A stretch of DNA of 53,923 nucleotides, from assembly GCA_050302175.1 (NCBI GenBank), contig JBNLAN010000038.1, positions 1 to 53,923 on the forward strand. Direction: 5' to 3'. This DNA comes from JBNLAN01 sp050302175 (GTDB lineage: Bacteria > Pseudomonadota > Zetaproteobacteria > Mariprofundales > Mariprofundaceae). A program made the position numbers and the translations under genes. Positions 15,888 to 24,621 of this stretch are shown piece by piece (the stretch's first letter is position 1; each line of letters starts with the position of its first letter). The notes under the pieces were generated by a model. It did no database searches and was not told the origin of the DNA. It saw only the letters and a program-made list of their open reading frames with translations.

Positions 15888-16646
15888 ATGATCAGGCATG
15901 TTGCAGGGTGCGGCGCAAAGCTACTTGCGTTGCTGATGATTCCCGCCTTCGCACAGGCGGCGGAGGTAAGTGAACTGATCCATCATATCGATGAGCTCTG
16001 GCGCGGCGAAACCTCGCAGGCGACCATGACGATGACGGTTAAAACCCGGCGCTACGAACGTGCCATGACCATGGAGGCGTGGTCGCGCGGCAAGGAGTTC
16101 TCCCTCGTTGTGATTCGCGAACCGGTTAAGGATCGCGGTATCGCTACGCTCAAGGTCGAAGAGAACATCTGGAACTACCTGCCCAAGATCAACCGCGTCA
16201 CCAAGGTGCCATCGAGCATGATGTCCGGCTCATGGATGGGCAGCCACTTCACTAACGACGATCTGGTCAAGGAGAGCACCTACGAGGATGATTACGACTC
16301 CAACATCACCTTCGAAGGAAAGCGCGACGGTAAAACAATCTATGAGGTGACCTCGCTACCGAAACCCGATGCGCCGGTGGTCTGGGGCAAGGTGATAATG
16401 GAGATCGAGCAGAAGACGCTGGCTCCCTATCGCGCCCGCTATTTTGATGAAGAGGGGATACTTATCCGAACCATGACCTTCGACCAGCAGCAAAAGATCG
16501 GGGAGCGTGTCGTGCCGATGCGCATGACACTGCAGCCGGAAGATAAGCCGGAGGAATCGACGGTTATCACCTATCAATCCATCGAATTCGGCGTGCAGCT
16601 GGAGGTCTCCTTCTTCTCCCTGCAGAGCCTGAAGCGGCGGCGTTAG
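15888..16646 (+). CDS. LolA-like outer-membrane lipoprotein-sorting protein (periplasmic carrier)
   Basis: 252 residues. ATG at 15888 is preceded by GGAGG five bases upstream; in-frame ATG codons at 15876 and further left are less well placed. A signal peptide (MIRHVAGCGAKLLALLMIPAFAQA) is followed by the LolA-type half-barrel: ISELWRG-like helix EVSELIHHIDELWRG, MTMTVKTRRYERAMTMEAWSRG, IREPVKDRGIATLKVEENIWNYLP, RVTKVPSSMMSGSWMGSHFTNDDL. This matches the family annotated as outer membrane lipoprotein-sorting proteins, which bind a lipid or acyl chain in the periplasm. It is the first gene of the TetR-controlled operon and probably carries cargo between the ABC permeases and the beta-barrel. 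Confidence 0.88.
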   Translation: MIRHVAGCGAKLLALLMIPAFAQAAEVSELIHHIDELWRGETSQATMTMTVKTRRYERAMTMEAWSRGKEFSLVVIREPVKDRGIATLKVEENIWNYLPKINRVTKVPSSMMSGSWMGSHFTNDDLVKESTYEDDYDSNITFEGKRDGKTIYEVTSLPKPDAPVVWGKVIMEIEQKTLAPYRARYFDEEGILIRTMTFDQQQKIGERVVPMRMTLQPEDKPEESTVITYQSIEFGVQLEVSFFSLQSLKRRR

Positions 16647-16652
16647 CCAGTT

Positions 16653-17969
16653 ATGCGGGAAAGTGCCACGGTCCAACCGTTCGTTCGTCTGCCGATGCTA
16701 TTGTTCGTCGCTTGGCGCAACATTTGGCGCAATCCGGTCCGCAGTATCCTCACCATCTCCGCGCTGGTCGGCGGGCTGGTGATGGTGATTCTCTACGCCT
16801 CGCTGCTGGAGGGGATGAGCCGGCAGATGGTGCAGTACGCCACCGAGATGACCACCGGCCACCTGCAGCTCCATCGCCGTGCCTTCATCGACGATCAGGA
16901 TCTCTACGCTACGATGCCGTGGTCGTGGCTAGAGCAGGCCGAAAAAGAGTTTCCCGCCATCCATGTCGCACCGCGCCTCTATGCGGCTGGGCTTGCCAGC
17001 TCCTCTGCCACCTCGACCGGCGTCATGATCCGGGCGGTAGACCCTGAGCGTGAAGCGTCGGTGACCTCGATGCTGGAACATGTGCGAAGCGGTGAAGCGA
17101 GACTGGACGTGGCCGACACCATCGATTCGGGCCTGACCCGCTACAACGTTGTGGTCGGCGCACAGCTGGCGAAGAATATGAAGCTTGCTCCCGGTAGCGA
17201 GCTGGTACTGGTGACGCAGGCGGCCGACGGCAGCATCGGCAATGCTCTCTATCGTGTGTCGGCGGTGCTCAAGCCGCTGGAGCCTGGCTTCGATCGCATG
17301 GGCGTATTGATGTCGATCCGGGCTTACCGGGAGCTGATGTATCTGGAGAGCGGTTTTCACGAACTGGCGATCAGGCTGGACGATGTCGAGTCGCTGGCGA
17401 GCGTGCAGTCGGCGCTGGATGGCGCCGTGCAGCGATGGCAGGCGGAGGCGCCGCTGGATAAGCTGGGCGAGCCGGCGGTGGTGCGCAACTGGCGGCAACT
17501 GAATCCCGCCATCTCCGATATGCTGGAGCTCAGCCGTTCGATGCTGCTGCTGATGGGTCTGATCGTTGTGGGGCTGGCCTCGCTCGGCATGCTCAACACC
17601 ATGCTGATGGCGGTGCACGAGCGGGCGCACGAATTCGGCATCCTGCTCTGCCTCGGCATGAAACGGCGCTGGCTGCTTGCCATGGTGCTGCTCGAATCCT
17701 TCTTCCTTGCCCTGGTGTCGGCGGTGATCGGCTCGATTCTCGGCGCCTTCGTGGCCCGTTACCTCGAGGATCACGGCTTCGATTTCAGCGACAGCATGCC
17801 TGACGGCTACGACTGGGCCGGCATGACCTTCGAACCGGTGATGAAGGGGTATCTGGAACCGGGGCAGATCGTGGAGGCGTGCCTGCTCACCCTGATCGTC
17901 AGCCTGCTGGCCTCGCTGATCCCTGCCTGGCGTACGGTGCGCATGAGACCGGCAGAGGTGCTGCGATGA
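16653..17969 (+). CDS. FtsX/MacB-type ABC transporter permease (first of two)
   Basis: 438 residues. An N-terminal helix within AWRNIWRNPVRSILTISALVGGLVMV is followed by a large periplasmic domain (about 60-290). Three C-terminal helices follow, with LMGLIVVGLASLGMLNTMLMAVHERAHEFGILLCLGMKRR, the FtsX-domain signature. This is the type VII (MacB/LolCE) topology, which works mechanically on periplasmic cargo. It starts six bases after the LolA-like stop. Its stop overlaps the next permease start by an ATGA junction, so the two are probably translated in step and form a heterodimer as LolC and LolE do. Confidence 0.92.
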   Translation: MRESATVQPFVRLPMLLFVAWRNIWRNPVRSILTISALVGGLVMVILYASLLEGMSRQMVQYATEMTTGHLQLHRRAFIDDQDLYATMPWSWLEQAEKEFPAIHVAPRLYAAGLASSSATSTGVMIRAVDPEREASVTSMLEHVRSGEARLDVADTIDSGLTRYNVVVGAQLAKNMKLAPGSELVLVTQAADGSIGNALYRVSAVLKPLEPGFDRMGVLMSIRAYRELMYLESGFHELAIRLDDVESLASVQSALDGAVQRWQAEAPLDKLGEPAVVRNWRQLNPAISDMLELSRSMLLLMGLIVVGLASLGMLNTMLMAVHERAHEFGILLCLGMKRRWLLAMVLLESFFLALVSAVIGSILGAFVARYLEDHGFDFSDSMPDGYDWAGMTFEPVMKGYLEPGQIVEACLLTLIVSLLASLIPAWRTVRMRPAEVLR

Positions 17970-19243
17970 TTCCCCAGCACGGCCATATGCCGCTCTCCAT
18001 GCTGATGCGGCTGGCGTGGCGCAACCACTGGCGTCACCGCCGGCGTACCCTGATCACCTTAAGCTCCATCGGTCTCGGTTTCGGTCTGGCGGTCTTCTCC
18101 ATCGGCATTGGCGACGGCAGTCACAATTCGATGATCCGCAACGCCATCAAGCTCGGCGAGGGGCATCTGGCGGTGCAGCCGAAGGGGTATCTGGAGGCGC
18201 CGGCCAACCACAAGTATCTCGCCGACGGCCGCAGCCTGCAGAAGCGGCTGGAGGCGCTGGCCATTCCCGGTAGCGTCGAGCCGCGCATTTCGCTGCAGGT
18301 GCTGGCCAGCAGCGCCAACAATTCGGTCGGTTCGGCACTGGAGGGGATGAGCACCGAGCACGATCCGCGTGTGGCGATGCTGAGGCCCAAGCTGGTGGAG
18401 GGCCACTGGCTCGAAGCGGGCGATCATCGCGGCGTGCTGATCGGCGATGGCATGGCACGCAAGCTCAAGGTTAAGGTGGGTGGCAAGGTGGTGCTGATGG
18501 CGGGTACGAAAGGAGGCGATACTCAGGCGCAGCTTGGGCGGGTGCGCGGCATTTTCGATTCCCATGTCGATGAGCTCGATGATTATCTTGTGCTCAGCGA
18601 TATCGCCTTCGCCCGGCGCTTTCTGGAGGGTGAGGGAGCCGATGTCGATAAGCTGCCGGTGACCCGTTTCGCCGTTTTCCTCGACGATCCGGACAGCATG
18701 GGGCAGTGGAAAGAGACCATTCAGGTTGCCATCACCGATACGGGCGTGGTGGCGCTCGACTGGCACGAGATGATGCCGGAACTGGTGCAGTTCATCGTTA
18801 TCGACGATGCCGGCAACTATATCTTCCTGACCCTGATCCTGATTATGGTGGTCTTCGGTATTCTCAACACTGTCTTGATGAGTGTGCTGGAGCGCACTCG
18901 CGAATTCGGTCTTCTTCGGGCGCTGGGCATGAGCCGCTTCCAGTTGCTGATACTGGTTTTCTGTGAATCGATGCTGCTTAGCTTTTTGGCTGTGGTGATC
19001 GGCTGGATTGTCGGGGGCGGCACCCACTGGTGGTTCTCCCGCCACGGCCTCGACTTCTCCGCCATGATGGGCGGCGATACGGCGATCATGGGGACCTTCA
19101 TGGACCCGGTGATCTATACCGAATTGTCGCAGGGGCGGGTGATCGAGCTGACCGTGATTGTTTTTGCCGCCACGCTGGCCTCCGGCATCTATCCGGCGAT
19201 CAAGGCGGCACGGGTGACGCCGGTGCAGGCACTGCGAACATGA
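17966..19243 (+). CDS. FtsX/MacB-type ABC transporter permease (second of two)
   Basis: 425 residues. The ATG at 17966 overlaps the upstream stop (ATGA). An earlier in-frame start at 17879 would lie inside the first permease gene. Topology mirrors its partner: N-terminal RLAWRNHWRHRRRTLITLSSIGLGFGLAVFSIG, a periplasmic domain, and the FtsX block GNYIFLTLILIMVVFGILNTVLMSVLERTREFGLLRALGMSR, then two further helices. The C-terminal YPAIKAARVTPVQALRT contains the conserved PAxKAAR.xPxxALR motif of LolC/E and MacB. The ATPase gene follows after 22 bases. Confidence 0.92.
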   Translation: MIPQHGHMPLSMLMRLAWRNHWRHRRRTLITLSSIGLGFGLAVFSIGIGDGSHNSMIRNAIKLGEGHLAVQPKGYLEAPANHKYLADGRSLQKRLEALAIPGSVEPRISLQVLASSANNSVGSALEGMSTEHDPRVAMLRPKLVEGHWLEAGDHRGVLIGDGMARKLKVKVGGKVVLMAGTKGGDTQAQLGRVRGIFDSHVDELDDYLVLSDIAFARRFLEGEGADVDKLPVTRFAVFLDDPDSMGQWKETIQVAITDTGVVALDWHEMMPELVQFIVIDDAGNYIFLTLILIMVVFGILNTVLMSVLERTREFGLLRALGMSRFQLLILVFCESMLLSFLAVVIGWIVGGGTHWWFSRHGLDFSAMMGGDTAIMGTFMDPVIYTELSQGRVIELTVIVFAATLASGIYPAIKAARVTPVQALRT

Positions 19244-19265
19244 GATCGGGATTGAGGTATTTGCT

Positions 19266-19970
19266 ATGACGATTTTAAGACTTGAAGGCGTGAACAAACG
19301 CTACCGCCAGGGCGAGGTAGAGGTACAGGCGCTCGACAATATCGATATAAAACTGGAAGAGGGCGAGTTTGCCGCGCTCGTCGGCCCCTCAGGTTCCGGG
19401 AAGACGACGCTGCTCAACATCATCGGCGCGCTCGATGCACCGAGCTCTGGCCGCGTCCATCTCAATAGCACGGAGTTCACTTCGCTGAGCGAGGCCGAGC
19501 TCTCCGATTTTCGGCTCTTCCAGCTCGGTTTCATCTTTCAGGCCTACAATCTGGTGCCGGTACTCAGTGCGCTGGAGAACGTTGAACTGATCATGGTGTT
19601 GCAGGGACGGCCGCCGGCCGAGCAGCGCGAGCGGGCCGAGCACTATCTGGAGCTGGTCGGCCTGAAGGATTTGATGCACCGCAGGCCTGCGGCGCTCTCC
19701 GGCGGACAGCAGCAGCGGGTGGCGGTGGCACGGGCGCTGGCGGCGGGGCCAAGGCTGGTGCTGGCCGACGAGCCGACCGCCAACCTCGATTCGGAGAATG
19801 CCGGGGCCCTGCTCGATATCATGCATCGCCTGTCGCATGAGGAGAAAACCACCTTCCTCTTCTCCACCCACGACCCAAGGGTCATGGATAGGGCCGAACG
19901 GATTATTACGCTGCAGGATGGCGTGATCATCGGAGATGAACGTCATCAGCCGCATGAACAAGCCTCTTAG
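19266..19970 (+). CDS. LolD/MacB-type ABC transporter ATPase
   Basis: 234 residues with all ABC motifs: Walker A GPSGSGKT (40-47), Q-loop FIFQAYNLVPVLSALENV near 90, signature LSGGQQQR (144-151), Walker B LVLADEP (164-170) and the switch His in FSTHDPRV. The sequence pattern is that of the LolD/FtsE/MacB group that energises FtsX-type permeases from the cytoplasm. Its position after two permeases and before an outer-membrane protein indicates that it powers this envelope module. The next gene begins within its last 12 codons. Confidence 0.95.
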   Translation: MTILRLEGVNKRYRQGEVEVQALDNIDIKLEEGEFAALVGPSGSGKTTLLNIIGALDAPSSGRVHLNSTEFTSLSEAELSDFRLFQLGFIFQAYNLVPVLSALENVELIMVLQGRPPAEQRERAEHYLELVGLKDLMHRRPAALSGGQQQRVAVARALAAGPRLVLADEPTANLDSENAGALLDIMHRLSHEEKTTFLFSTHDPRVMDRAERIITLQDGVIIGDERHQPHEQAS

Positions 19971-21168
19971 TCGCTTCACTCTTCTGCTGATTCTGCTGGC
20001 GCTTCCCGCTGCCACCCATGCCGTCGAATTGACGGGGCGCCTCTCCGTTCTCGGCGGCGGCGCATGGGGAGGGGTCGGCGATTTCGGTTATGCAAGCAGT
20101 GGTAGCAAACCGCTGCTCTTTGATCAGGAGAGTATCAGGCTGATGCTGGACGACACCGGGGAGGTAGGTGAGTGGTCGGTACATTTCAGGACGATCAGGC
20201 AAAACTTCATCCGCTATCCGGCCACGAGCCAATACGCCGTCGATCTCTTCCGCAGCGACAAACTCTCCGGCAACTGGCAAAACTACCAGTCGAACAGCCG
20301 TACGACCCGCATCCGCTACGAGTTCGATCGGGCATTCTACAAATTCCGCTCGCAAAACATGACCTTCGCGCTAGGGCGCCAGTCGATCGACTGGGGCAGT
20401 GGTCGCCTCTGGCAGCCGTTCAATGTTTTCGGCGCTTTCGCGCCGACCGATCTCGATACCGATTACAAGCCGGGTATTGATGCGGCGACGCTTGAGTGGT
20501 TCCCCTCGGCCTTCTCATCGCTCAGCATGGTTTACGTGCCGGCTCTGAACCGCACGCTGGTCAGTGCGGCCAGCGGTGCGGTCTTCTTTCGCAGTCAGGT
20601 CGGCGATGCTTCCGAAGTAGGTTTGCTGGGCGGGCGGGTGCTCGGTGCGAACGTCGGCGGCGCATCGTTCGAGAGTGATTTTATGGGCATCGGCTGGCGC
20701 TTCGAGGGGCTCTACACCACGGCCTGGCGCAGTTCTCTGTTCTGGGTTGCCGGCATTGATTACCGCTTCGAGGAGGGGACGACGATTGCGATCGAATGGT
20801 ATGAGAACAGTGCCGGGGCGGTACGCGAATCCCAGCTTGCCACCATCGCAAACGAGCGTTCTGTCCAGTATGGGTTGCAGCAGCATATGGGGCGTCACGT
20901 TCTTGGCATTGCAGCAACACGGGATATCACGCCGCTGCTGAGCGGCAGTTATACGATGCTGGGCAGCGGGCTGACGAACCGGACGAATGGCACCTCCTTC
21001 TCCTTGCTGCATCAGGCCAGCCTCACCTACTCGGTCAGCAACGAGTCCGACCTGCTTTTTTCGCTGTTGCTGGCATCGGGGAAGGGGCTCGATCCGTTGA
21101 GTGTGCCACAATCCGAGTTTGGCCATATTCCTGCGAGTGCTACACTGCGTTACCGCATCTATTTGTAG
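19936..21168 (+). CDS. Outer-membrane beta-barrel protein of the TetR-controlled module
   Basis: 410 residues. A signal peptide (PLSRFTLLLILLALPAATHA) is followed by alternating polar and hydrophobic strands typical of a beta-barrel, ending LRYRIYL with an aromatic-hydrophobic C-terminal strand. RYEFDRAFYKFRSQNMTFALGRQSIDWGSG resembles porin-like barrels that span the outer membrane, perhaps DUF1302-like. The start is uncertain: 19936 overlaps the ATPase gene by 35 bases, and 19954 gives a shorter n-region; neither has a good Shine-Dalgarno. As the last gene of the operon it may be the outer-membrane acceptor or exit for cargo delivered by the LolA-like carrier. Confidence 0.8.
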   Translation: MNVISRMNKPLSRFTLLLILLALPAATHAVELTGRLSVLGGGAWGGVGDFGYASSGSKPLLFDQESIRLMLDDTGEVGEWSVHFRTIRQNFIRYPATSQYAVDLFRSDKLSGNWQNYQSNSRTTRIRYEFDRAFYKFRSQNMTFALGRQSIDWGSGRLWQPFNVFGAFAPTDLDTDYKPGIDAATLEWFPSAFSSLSMVYVPALNRTLVSAASGAVFFRSQVGDASEVGLLGGRVLGANVGGASFESDFMGIGWRFEGLYTTAWRSSLFWVAGIDYRFEEGTTIAIEWYENSAGAVRESQLATIANERSVQYGLQQHMGRHVLGIAATRDITPLLSGSYTMLGSGLTNRTNGTSFSLLHQASLTYSVSNESDLLFSLLLASGKGLDPLSVPQSEFGHIPASATLRYRIYL

Positions 21169-21183
21169 TTGCTTCTGCTATCA

Positions 21184-21214
21184 ATAAGACCCCGCCATTT
21201 CGGCGGAGTCTTTG
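21184..21214 (+). terminator. Intrinsic terminator (copy 2 of a duplicated hairpin)
   Basis: AGACCCCGCC (21187-21196) and GGCGGAGTCT (about 21202-21211), loop ATTTC, followed by TTGCATTTA. It differs from the hairpin at 14965-14998 by one base in the core. It closes the envelope operon and abuts the 3' end of the MarR gene. Confidence 0.85.
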
Positions 21215-21217
21215 CAT

Positions 21218-21664
21218 TTACACTTCTAACAGTTGATTGCCGATATGCCGGAGACAGTAGAGAGCGATGGCTTTCTCTTCCTCCGAGAGTCCACTCTGCA
21301 CCTTGTGCTGCAAATCCCTGAGTAGCGGCACGGTGGCGGCGAGCGTTGCCTCTCCTCGCGGGGTCAGGGCGATGCGGAAGCGGCGGCGGTCCTTCGTGTC
21401 TGGAATACGTTCAATGAGCCTTTTTTTCACGAGGCTGTCGAGACGACGGGTCACCGTTGTCTTGTCGCGCATCATCGCCTCGGTAATTTCTGCCTGGGCG
21501 GTCGCGCCTTTCATGGAGAGGCGGTAAAGGATGCCGAAATCCTGTGCTGAGATCGGGTGGCTATTTGCCGAAAAAGCGGCGGAGACAGCATCGGCCATCA
21601 GGGATGCCGTGCGGTTCAGATTGAATGCAAGCGCCTGTTCGAGTTCGAAGCCGTTTTCAGCCAT
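21218..21664 (-). CDS. MarR-family transcriptional regulator
   Basis: 148 residues with a winged helix-turn-helix: AQDFGILYRLSMKGATAQAEITEAMMRDKTTVTRRLDSLVKKRLIERIPDTKDRRRFRIALTPRGEA (about 40-107), including the conserved wing DTKDRR. The N- and C-terminal helices form the dimer interface. The promoter region holds two overlapping perfect palindromes (21678-21701), so it is probably autoregulated. No divergent target gene is adjacent; the neighbour upstream is transcribed towards it. Confidence 0.93.
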   Translation of the reverse strand: MAENGFELEQALAFNLNRTASLMADAVSAAFSANSHPISAQDFGILYRLSMKGATAQAEITEAMMRDKTTVTRRLDSLVKKRLIERIPDTKDRRRFRIALTPRGEATLAATVPLLRDLQHKVQSGLSEEEKAIALYCLRHIGNQLLEV

Positions 21665-21677
21665 GCGAAGATGGTAT

Positions 21678-21701
21678 ATGCAACAGTTGCATAGTGCAAC
21701 T
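21678..21701. promoter_or_regulatory. MarR operator: two overlapping palindromes
   Basis: ATGCAACAGTTGCAT (21678-21692) is a perfect inverted repeat around A. AGTTGCATAGTGCAACT (21685-21701) is a second perfect inverted repeat around TAG, and the two share the middle half-site. This gives three TTGCA/TGCAA half-sites beginning 14 bases upstream of the marR ATG, a usual place for autorepression. Confidence 0.8.
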
Positions 21702-21719
21702 AATTGGAAATTTGAGCGA

Positions 21720-22052
21720 CTATAGGGTTGATTTCGTATCCGAATCCTGGCTGGCGCTTTCCAAAAGATCTTTCAGATTGGCGAAAGGCTTGTGCGTGGC
21801 CGGGGTGTGTTCGGGTGAGTCGGTCGATGTATGCATACTCTCCTGATGCTGATGCTCGGCATCGTGGCAATAGAGGCACAAAAGCTCCCAGTTGCTGCCA
21901 TCCGGCGGGTTGTAGTGATGGTTGTGGTCCTTATGATGTACGGTGAGTTCGCGCAGCTGTTTGCCGGCGAATTCGCGGCCGCAACGGGCGCATACCCATG
22001 GGAAAAGTTTCAGCGCCTGTTCGCGAATGCTGGCATCCGTCTTCGATCGCAT
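21720..22052 (-). CDS. yajD: YajD-family HNH nuclease
   Basis: 110 residues. Two Cys pairs (CARC and CLYC) frame the HNH core LTVHHKDHNHHYNPPDGSNWELLCLYCHDAEH, matching the YajD family of small zinc-binding HNH proteins. The C-terminal tail from about residue 75 is polar and probably disordered (HQHQESMHTSTDSPEHT). HNH folds cut DNA, but the cellular role of YajD is not established. It follows the host-attachment-type gene by 12 bases on the same strand and is probably co-transcribed. Confidence 0.9.
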   Translation of the reverse strand: MRSKTDASIREQALKLFPWVCARCGREFAGKQLRELTVHHKDHNHHYNPPDGSNWELLCLYCHDAEHQHQESMHTSTDSPEHTPATHKPFANLKDLLESASQDSDTKSTL

Positions 22053-22064
22053 GGCAGCCGTTGG

Positions 22065-22502
22065 TTACAGATATTCCGGCAGCTGCTTGCGCAATTCAGC
22101 AGGTTTCAACGCAGTCAGGTTTTTGTTGATCTCCTCTGCGATCACGACAGCGAGCGGGGCGGAGAGGTGGGCGCGCAGCAGCCCGAGGAATTCGGGAGGT
22201 GCGGCAATATAGAGCTTGCCGAAGCGGCACTGCGAACGTCCCAGTTCGAGCGCATCCACAATCTCTTTGGCAAAGCGAATTGCCTCCTCCTTTTTGGGTT
22301 CCACGGAAGAGCCCATGGTGTGGCGGTTGGCGCCCTGAGAATCAAATGCCCTGCCCGGCAGGTCGCTGGTCAGTTCCTGCTCATGCATGCGCGATTCGGG
22401 ATGAGAAAACGATTGTACTTTGGATAACGACGAAGTCGGTTTGTTGGCCGAGTAAATAACAGCATTGGCACTTTCAGCTACCAGAATCCAGATGGTGCTC
22501 AT
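22065..22502 (-). CDS. Host-attachment-protein family (cytoplasmic, function unknown)
   Basis: 145 residues. The N-terminus STIWILVAESANAVIYSAN and the block HTMGSSVEPKKEEAIRFAKEIVDAL, followed by LYIAAPPEFLGLLRAHL, are diagnostic of the family named host attachment protein after a plant-associated bacterium. The fold is release-factor-like (eRF1 domain 1-type), with no signal peptide. The family name reflects one phenotype and should not be taken as the function here. AGGAGG precedes the ATG. Confidence 0.88.
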   Translation of the reverse strand: MSTIWILVAESANAVIYSANKPTSSLSKVQSFSHPESRMHEQELTSDLPGRAFDSQGANRHTMGSSVEPKKEEAIRFAKEIVDALELGRSQCRFGKLYIAAPPEFLGLLRAHLSAPLAVVIAEEINKNLTALKPAELRKQLPEYL

Positions 22503-22603
22503 TAAAACCTCCTGGTGAAAGTTTCAGTTTAAACAGTATAGCTGATATGCGCGGAAAGGAGTTGGCCGGGTGTGAATCGGGTAAGTAAGTTATTTTGGTG
22601 TCC

Positions 22604-24511
22604 CTACTCGAGTCCTGGCGGGACATTCTCCTCTAGATAAGTATAGCCCTTCAGCCCTTCGCGGTAGTAGTTCAGAAAGCTGGTCGCCTCTTTGGCGGAG
22701 AGTCGCCCTTGTGCCTTGGCCTCCTGCACCTGGCGGCGCATACGGTCCATCAGCATGGTCTCGTGAAACTGCACGTATTCGAGCACTTCGGAGACTGATT
22801 CGCCCTCGACCACCTGCTCCAGTTCGTAGGAGTCGCCGTCCATGCGGATATGGATGGCATGGGTATCGCCGAACAAGTTATGCAGATCGCCGAGGATCTC
22901 CTGATAGGCACCGGTCAGGAAAATGCCGATGAGATAAGTGTCGCCCGGGGCGACCGGGTGCAGCGGCAGTGTGGAGGAGATGCCGGATTCGAGCGGAAAG
23001 TGCGCCAGCTTGCCGTCGGAGTCGCAGGTGATGTCGAGCAGAATGCCGTTGCGGGTCGGCTCCTCGTTCAGCCTGTGGATCGGCATAACTGGAAAGACTT
23101 GCTGGATCGCCCATGCGTCCGGCAGCGATTGGAACAACGAGAAATTGCAAAAATAGCGATCCGCCATGCTGGTTTCGATGTTCGGAAGCAGCTGTGCCAG
23201 TGTCTCTTCATCGAGTTTCTTCATCATGTGCGCGGCGACTGCCCAGTAAATGGCATCCGCATGTGCCCGCTCCGCCAGAGTGCAGTGTCCGAGCGTGAAC
23301 AGCGTATTGATGTTCTCGCGCAATTCGATGGCATCGTGCAGTGCTTCGCGGCTGTCCATGGTATCGATGTCTCGCAGTGTGGACCAAAGCTGGCGAAGAG
23401 GCAGCGGCGCCTCCTCATCAGGTTGCGAAGGCAGGGTATCACGCTTGCGCTGCGAAACGCCGAGCAGATCAATGATCATCACGGCATGGTGTGCCACCAG
23501 TGCGCGACCGGATTCGGAGATGATGTCGGGATGCGGCAGCTCCTCCTCGTCGCAGATGGTTTTCATGGTCCAGACGATGTCGTTGGCATACTCCTGCAGC
23601 GAGTAGTCAACGGAAGCCGTGTTGCCGGAAATGGTGCCGTCGTAATTGACGCCGAGGCCGCCGCCCACGTCCATAAACTGGATCGGTGCGCCCAGTTTGC
23701 ACAGTTCGGCATAGAAGCGAGCCGCCTCCTGCATCGCTTTTTTGATATAACGAATCTCCGGCACCTGTGAGCCGATATGGAAATGCAGCAATTTCAGGCA
23801 GTTCAGCATGTCGGCTGCCTTCAGGGTATTCACCGCCTCCAGCAGCTCCTCGGCATCGAGCCCGAATTTCGATTTGTCGCCGCCGGAGTCCTCCCACTTG
23901 CCCTTGCCGGAAGAGGAGAGCCGGCAGCGCAGGCCGATCAGGGGCGTCACTTTCAGCCTTTTGGCGGCATTGAGGATCAGATTCAGTTCGTTGGGCTTCT
24001 CTACCACGATAAAGACGCGCTTGCCCATCTTCACGCCCATCAGGGCCAGCTCGATGAATTCGCGATCCTTATAGCCGTTGCAGATAATCAGCCCTTCCAC
24101 ATCATCGAGCATCGCGAGGGTGGCGTGCAGTTCCGGCTTGGAGCCTGCTTCCAGCCCCCAGTTGAATTCGGCACCGAACTCGACGATCTCTTCGATCACC
24201 TGCCGCTGCTGGTTCACCTTGATCGGATAGACGCCGCAGTAGCGTCCCTTGTATCCCGCCTCTTCGCGGGCATGGTTGAAGCGTTCGAATATCTGCTGCA
24301 TGCGGCGCCTGAGCATGTCGGAAAAACGCAGGAGCAGGGGAGCGTAGAGATCGCGCTTGGCCAGTTCGTCGCACAGCTGTTTCAGGTCGATAGCGTGGTC
24401 GCCATCGGGAGTTGCCTCGATGTTGCCGCTGGCGTTCACGCGGAAGAAGCCATGCCCCCAACCGTCGACACGGTAGAGCTCGGCCGCTTGTTCGATACTC
24501 CAATTCGTCAT
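22604..24511 (-). CDS. speA: Biosynthetic arginine decarboxylase
   Basis: 635 residues, the usual length for biosynthetic SpeA. The PLP-barrel domain has YPIKVNQ with the Schiff-base Lys98, HFHIGSQVPEI near 245, and the Gly-rich phosphate loop DVGGGLGVNYDGT near 280. The second active-site segment is ITCDSDGK, with the catalytic Cys, in the C-terminal domain. It converts arginine to agmatine, the first step of the agmatine route to putrescine. The adjacent genes are not polyamine genes, so it seems to stand alone. It is divergent from the leuA leader, with about 110 bases between their starts. Confidence 0.96.
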   Translation of the reverse strand: MTNWSIEQAAELYRVDGWGHGFFRVNASGNIEATPDGDHAIDLKQLCDELAKRDLYAPLLLRFSDMLRRRMQQIFERFNHAREEAGYKGRYCGVYPIKVNQQRQVIEEIVEFGAEFNWGLEAGSKPELHATLAMLDDVEGLIICNGYKDREFIELALMGVKMGKRVFIVVEKPNELNLILNAAKRLKVTPLIGLRCRLSSSGKGKWEDSGGDKSKFGLDAEELLEAVNTLKAADMLNCLKLLHFHIGSQVPEIRYIKKAMQEAARFYAELCKLGAPIQFMDVGGGLGVNYDGTISGNTASVDYSLQEYANDIVWTMKTICDEEELPHPDIISESGRALVAHHAVMIIDLLGVSQRKRDTLPSQPDEEAPLPLRQLWSTLRDIDTMDSREALHDAIELRENINTLFTLGHCTLAERAHADAIYWAVAAHMMKKLDEETLAQLLPNIETSMADRYFCNFSLFQSLPDAWAIQQVFPVMPIHRLNEEPTRNGILLDITCDSDGKLAHFPLESGISSTLPLHPVAPGDTYLIGIFLTGAYQEILGDLHNLFGDTHAIHIRMDGDSYELEQVVEGESVSEVLEYVQFHETMLMDRMRRQVQEAKAQGRLSAKEATSFLNYYREGLKGYTYLEENVPPGLE

Positions 24512-24584
24512 GCACGACCCCCGTCAAACTCGGAAAGTCGAGACTCTAGGGAAGCGCCGCACAACTATCTATAGCCCTGAATGA

Positions 24585-24613
24585 TTGACCATGCCTGTCT
24601 CCAGTGCTTTAAT
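24585..24613 (+). promoter_or_regulatory. Candidate promoter of the leuA leader
   Basis: TTGACC (24585-24590), a 17-base spacer and TTTAAT (24608-24613), each one base from consensus. A start around 24620 leaves at most two bases before the leader ATG at 24622, so the leader would be translated from a leaderless RNA. Confidence 0.65.
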
Positions 24614-24621
24614 CCCGGCCT

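Noticed and set aside
18059..19297. 412-codon minus-strand frame over the second permease
   Set aside because: His/Gln-rich shadow composition and complete overlap with a well-supported gene.
22065..22502. A true role in host attachment
   Set aside because: The family name comes from one organism; the protein has no export signal, so the name was not taken as function.
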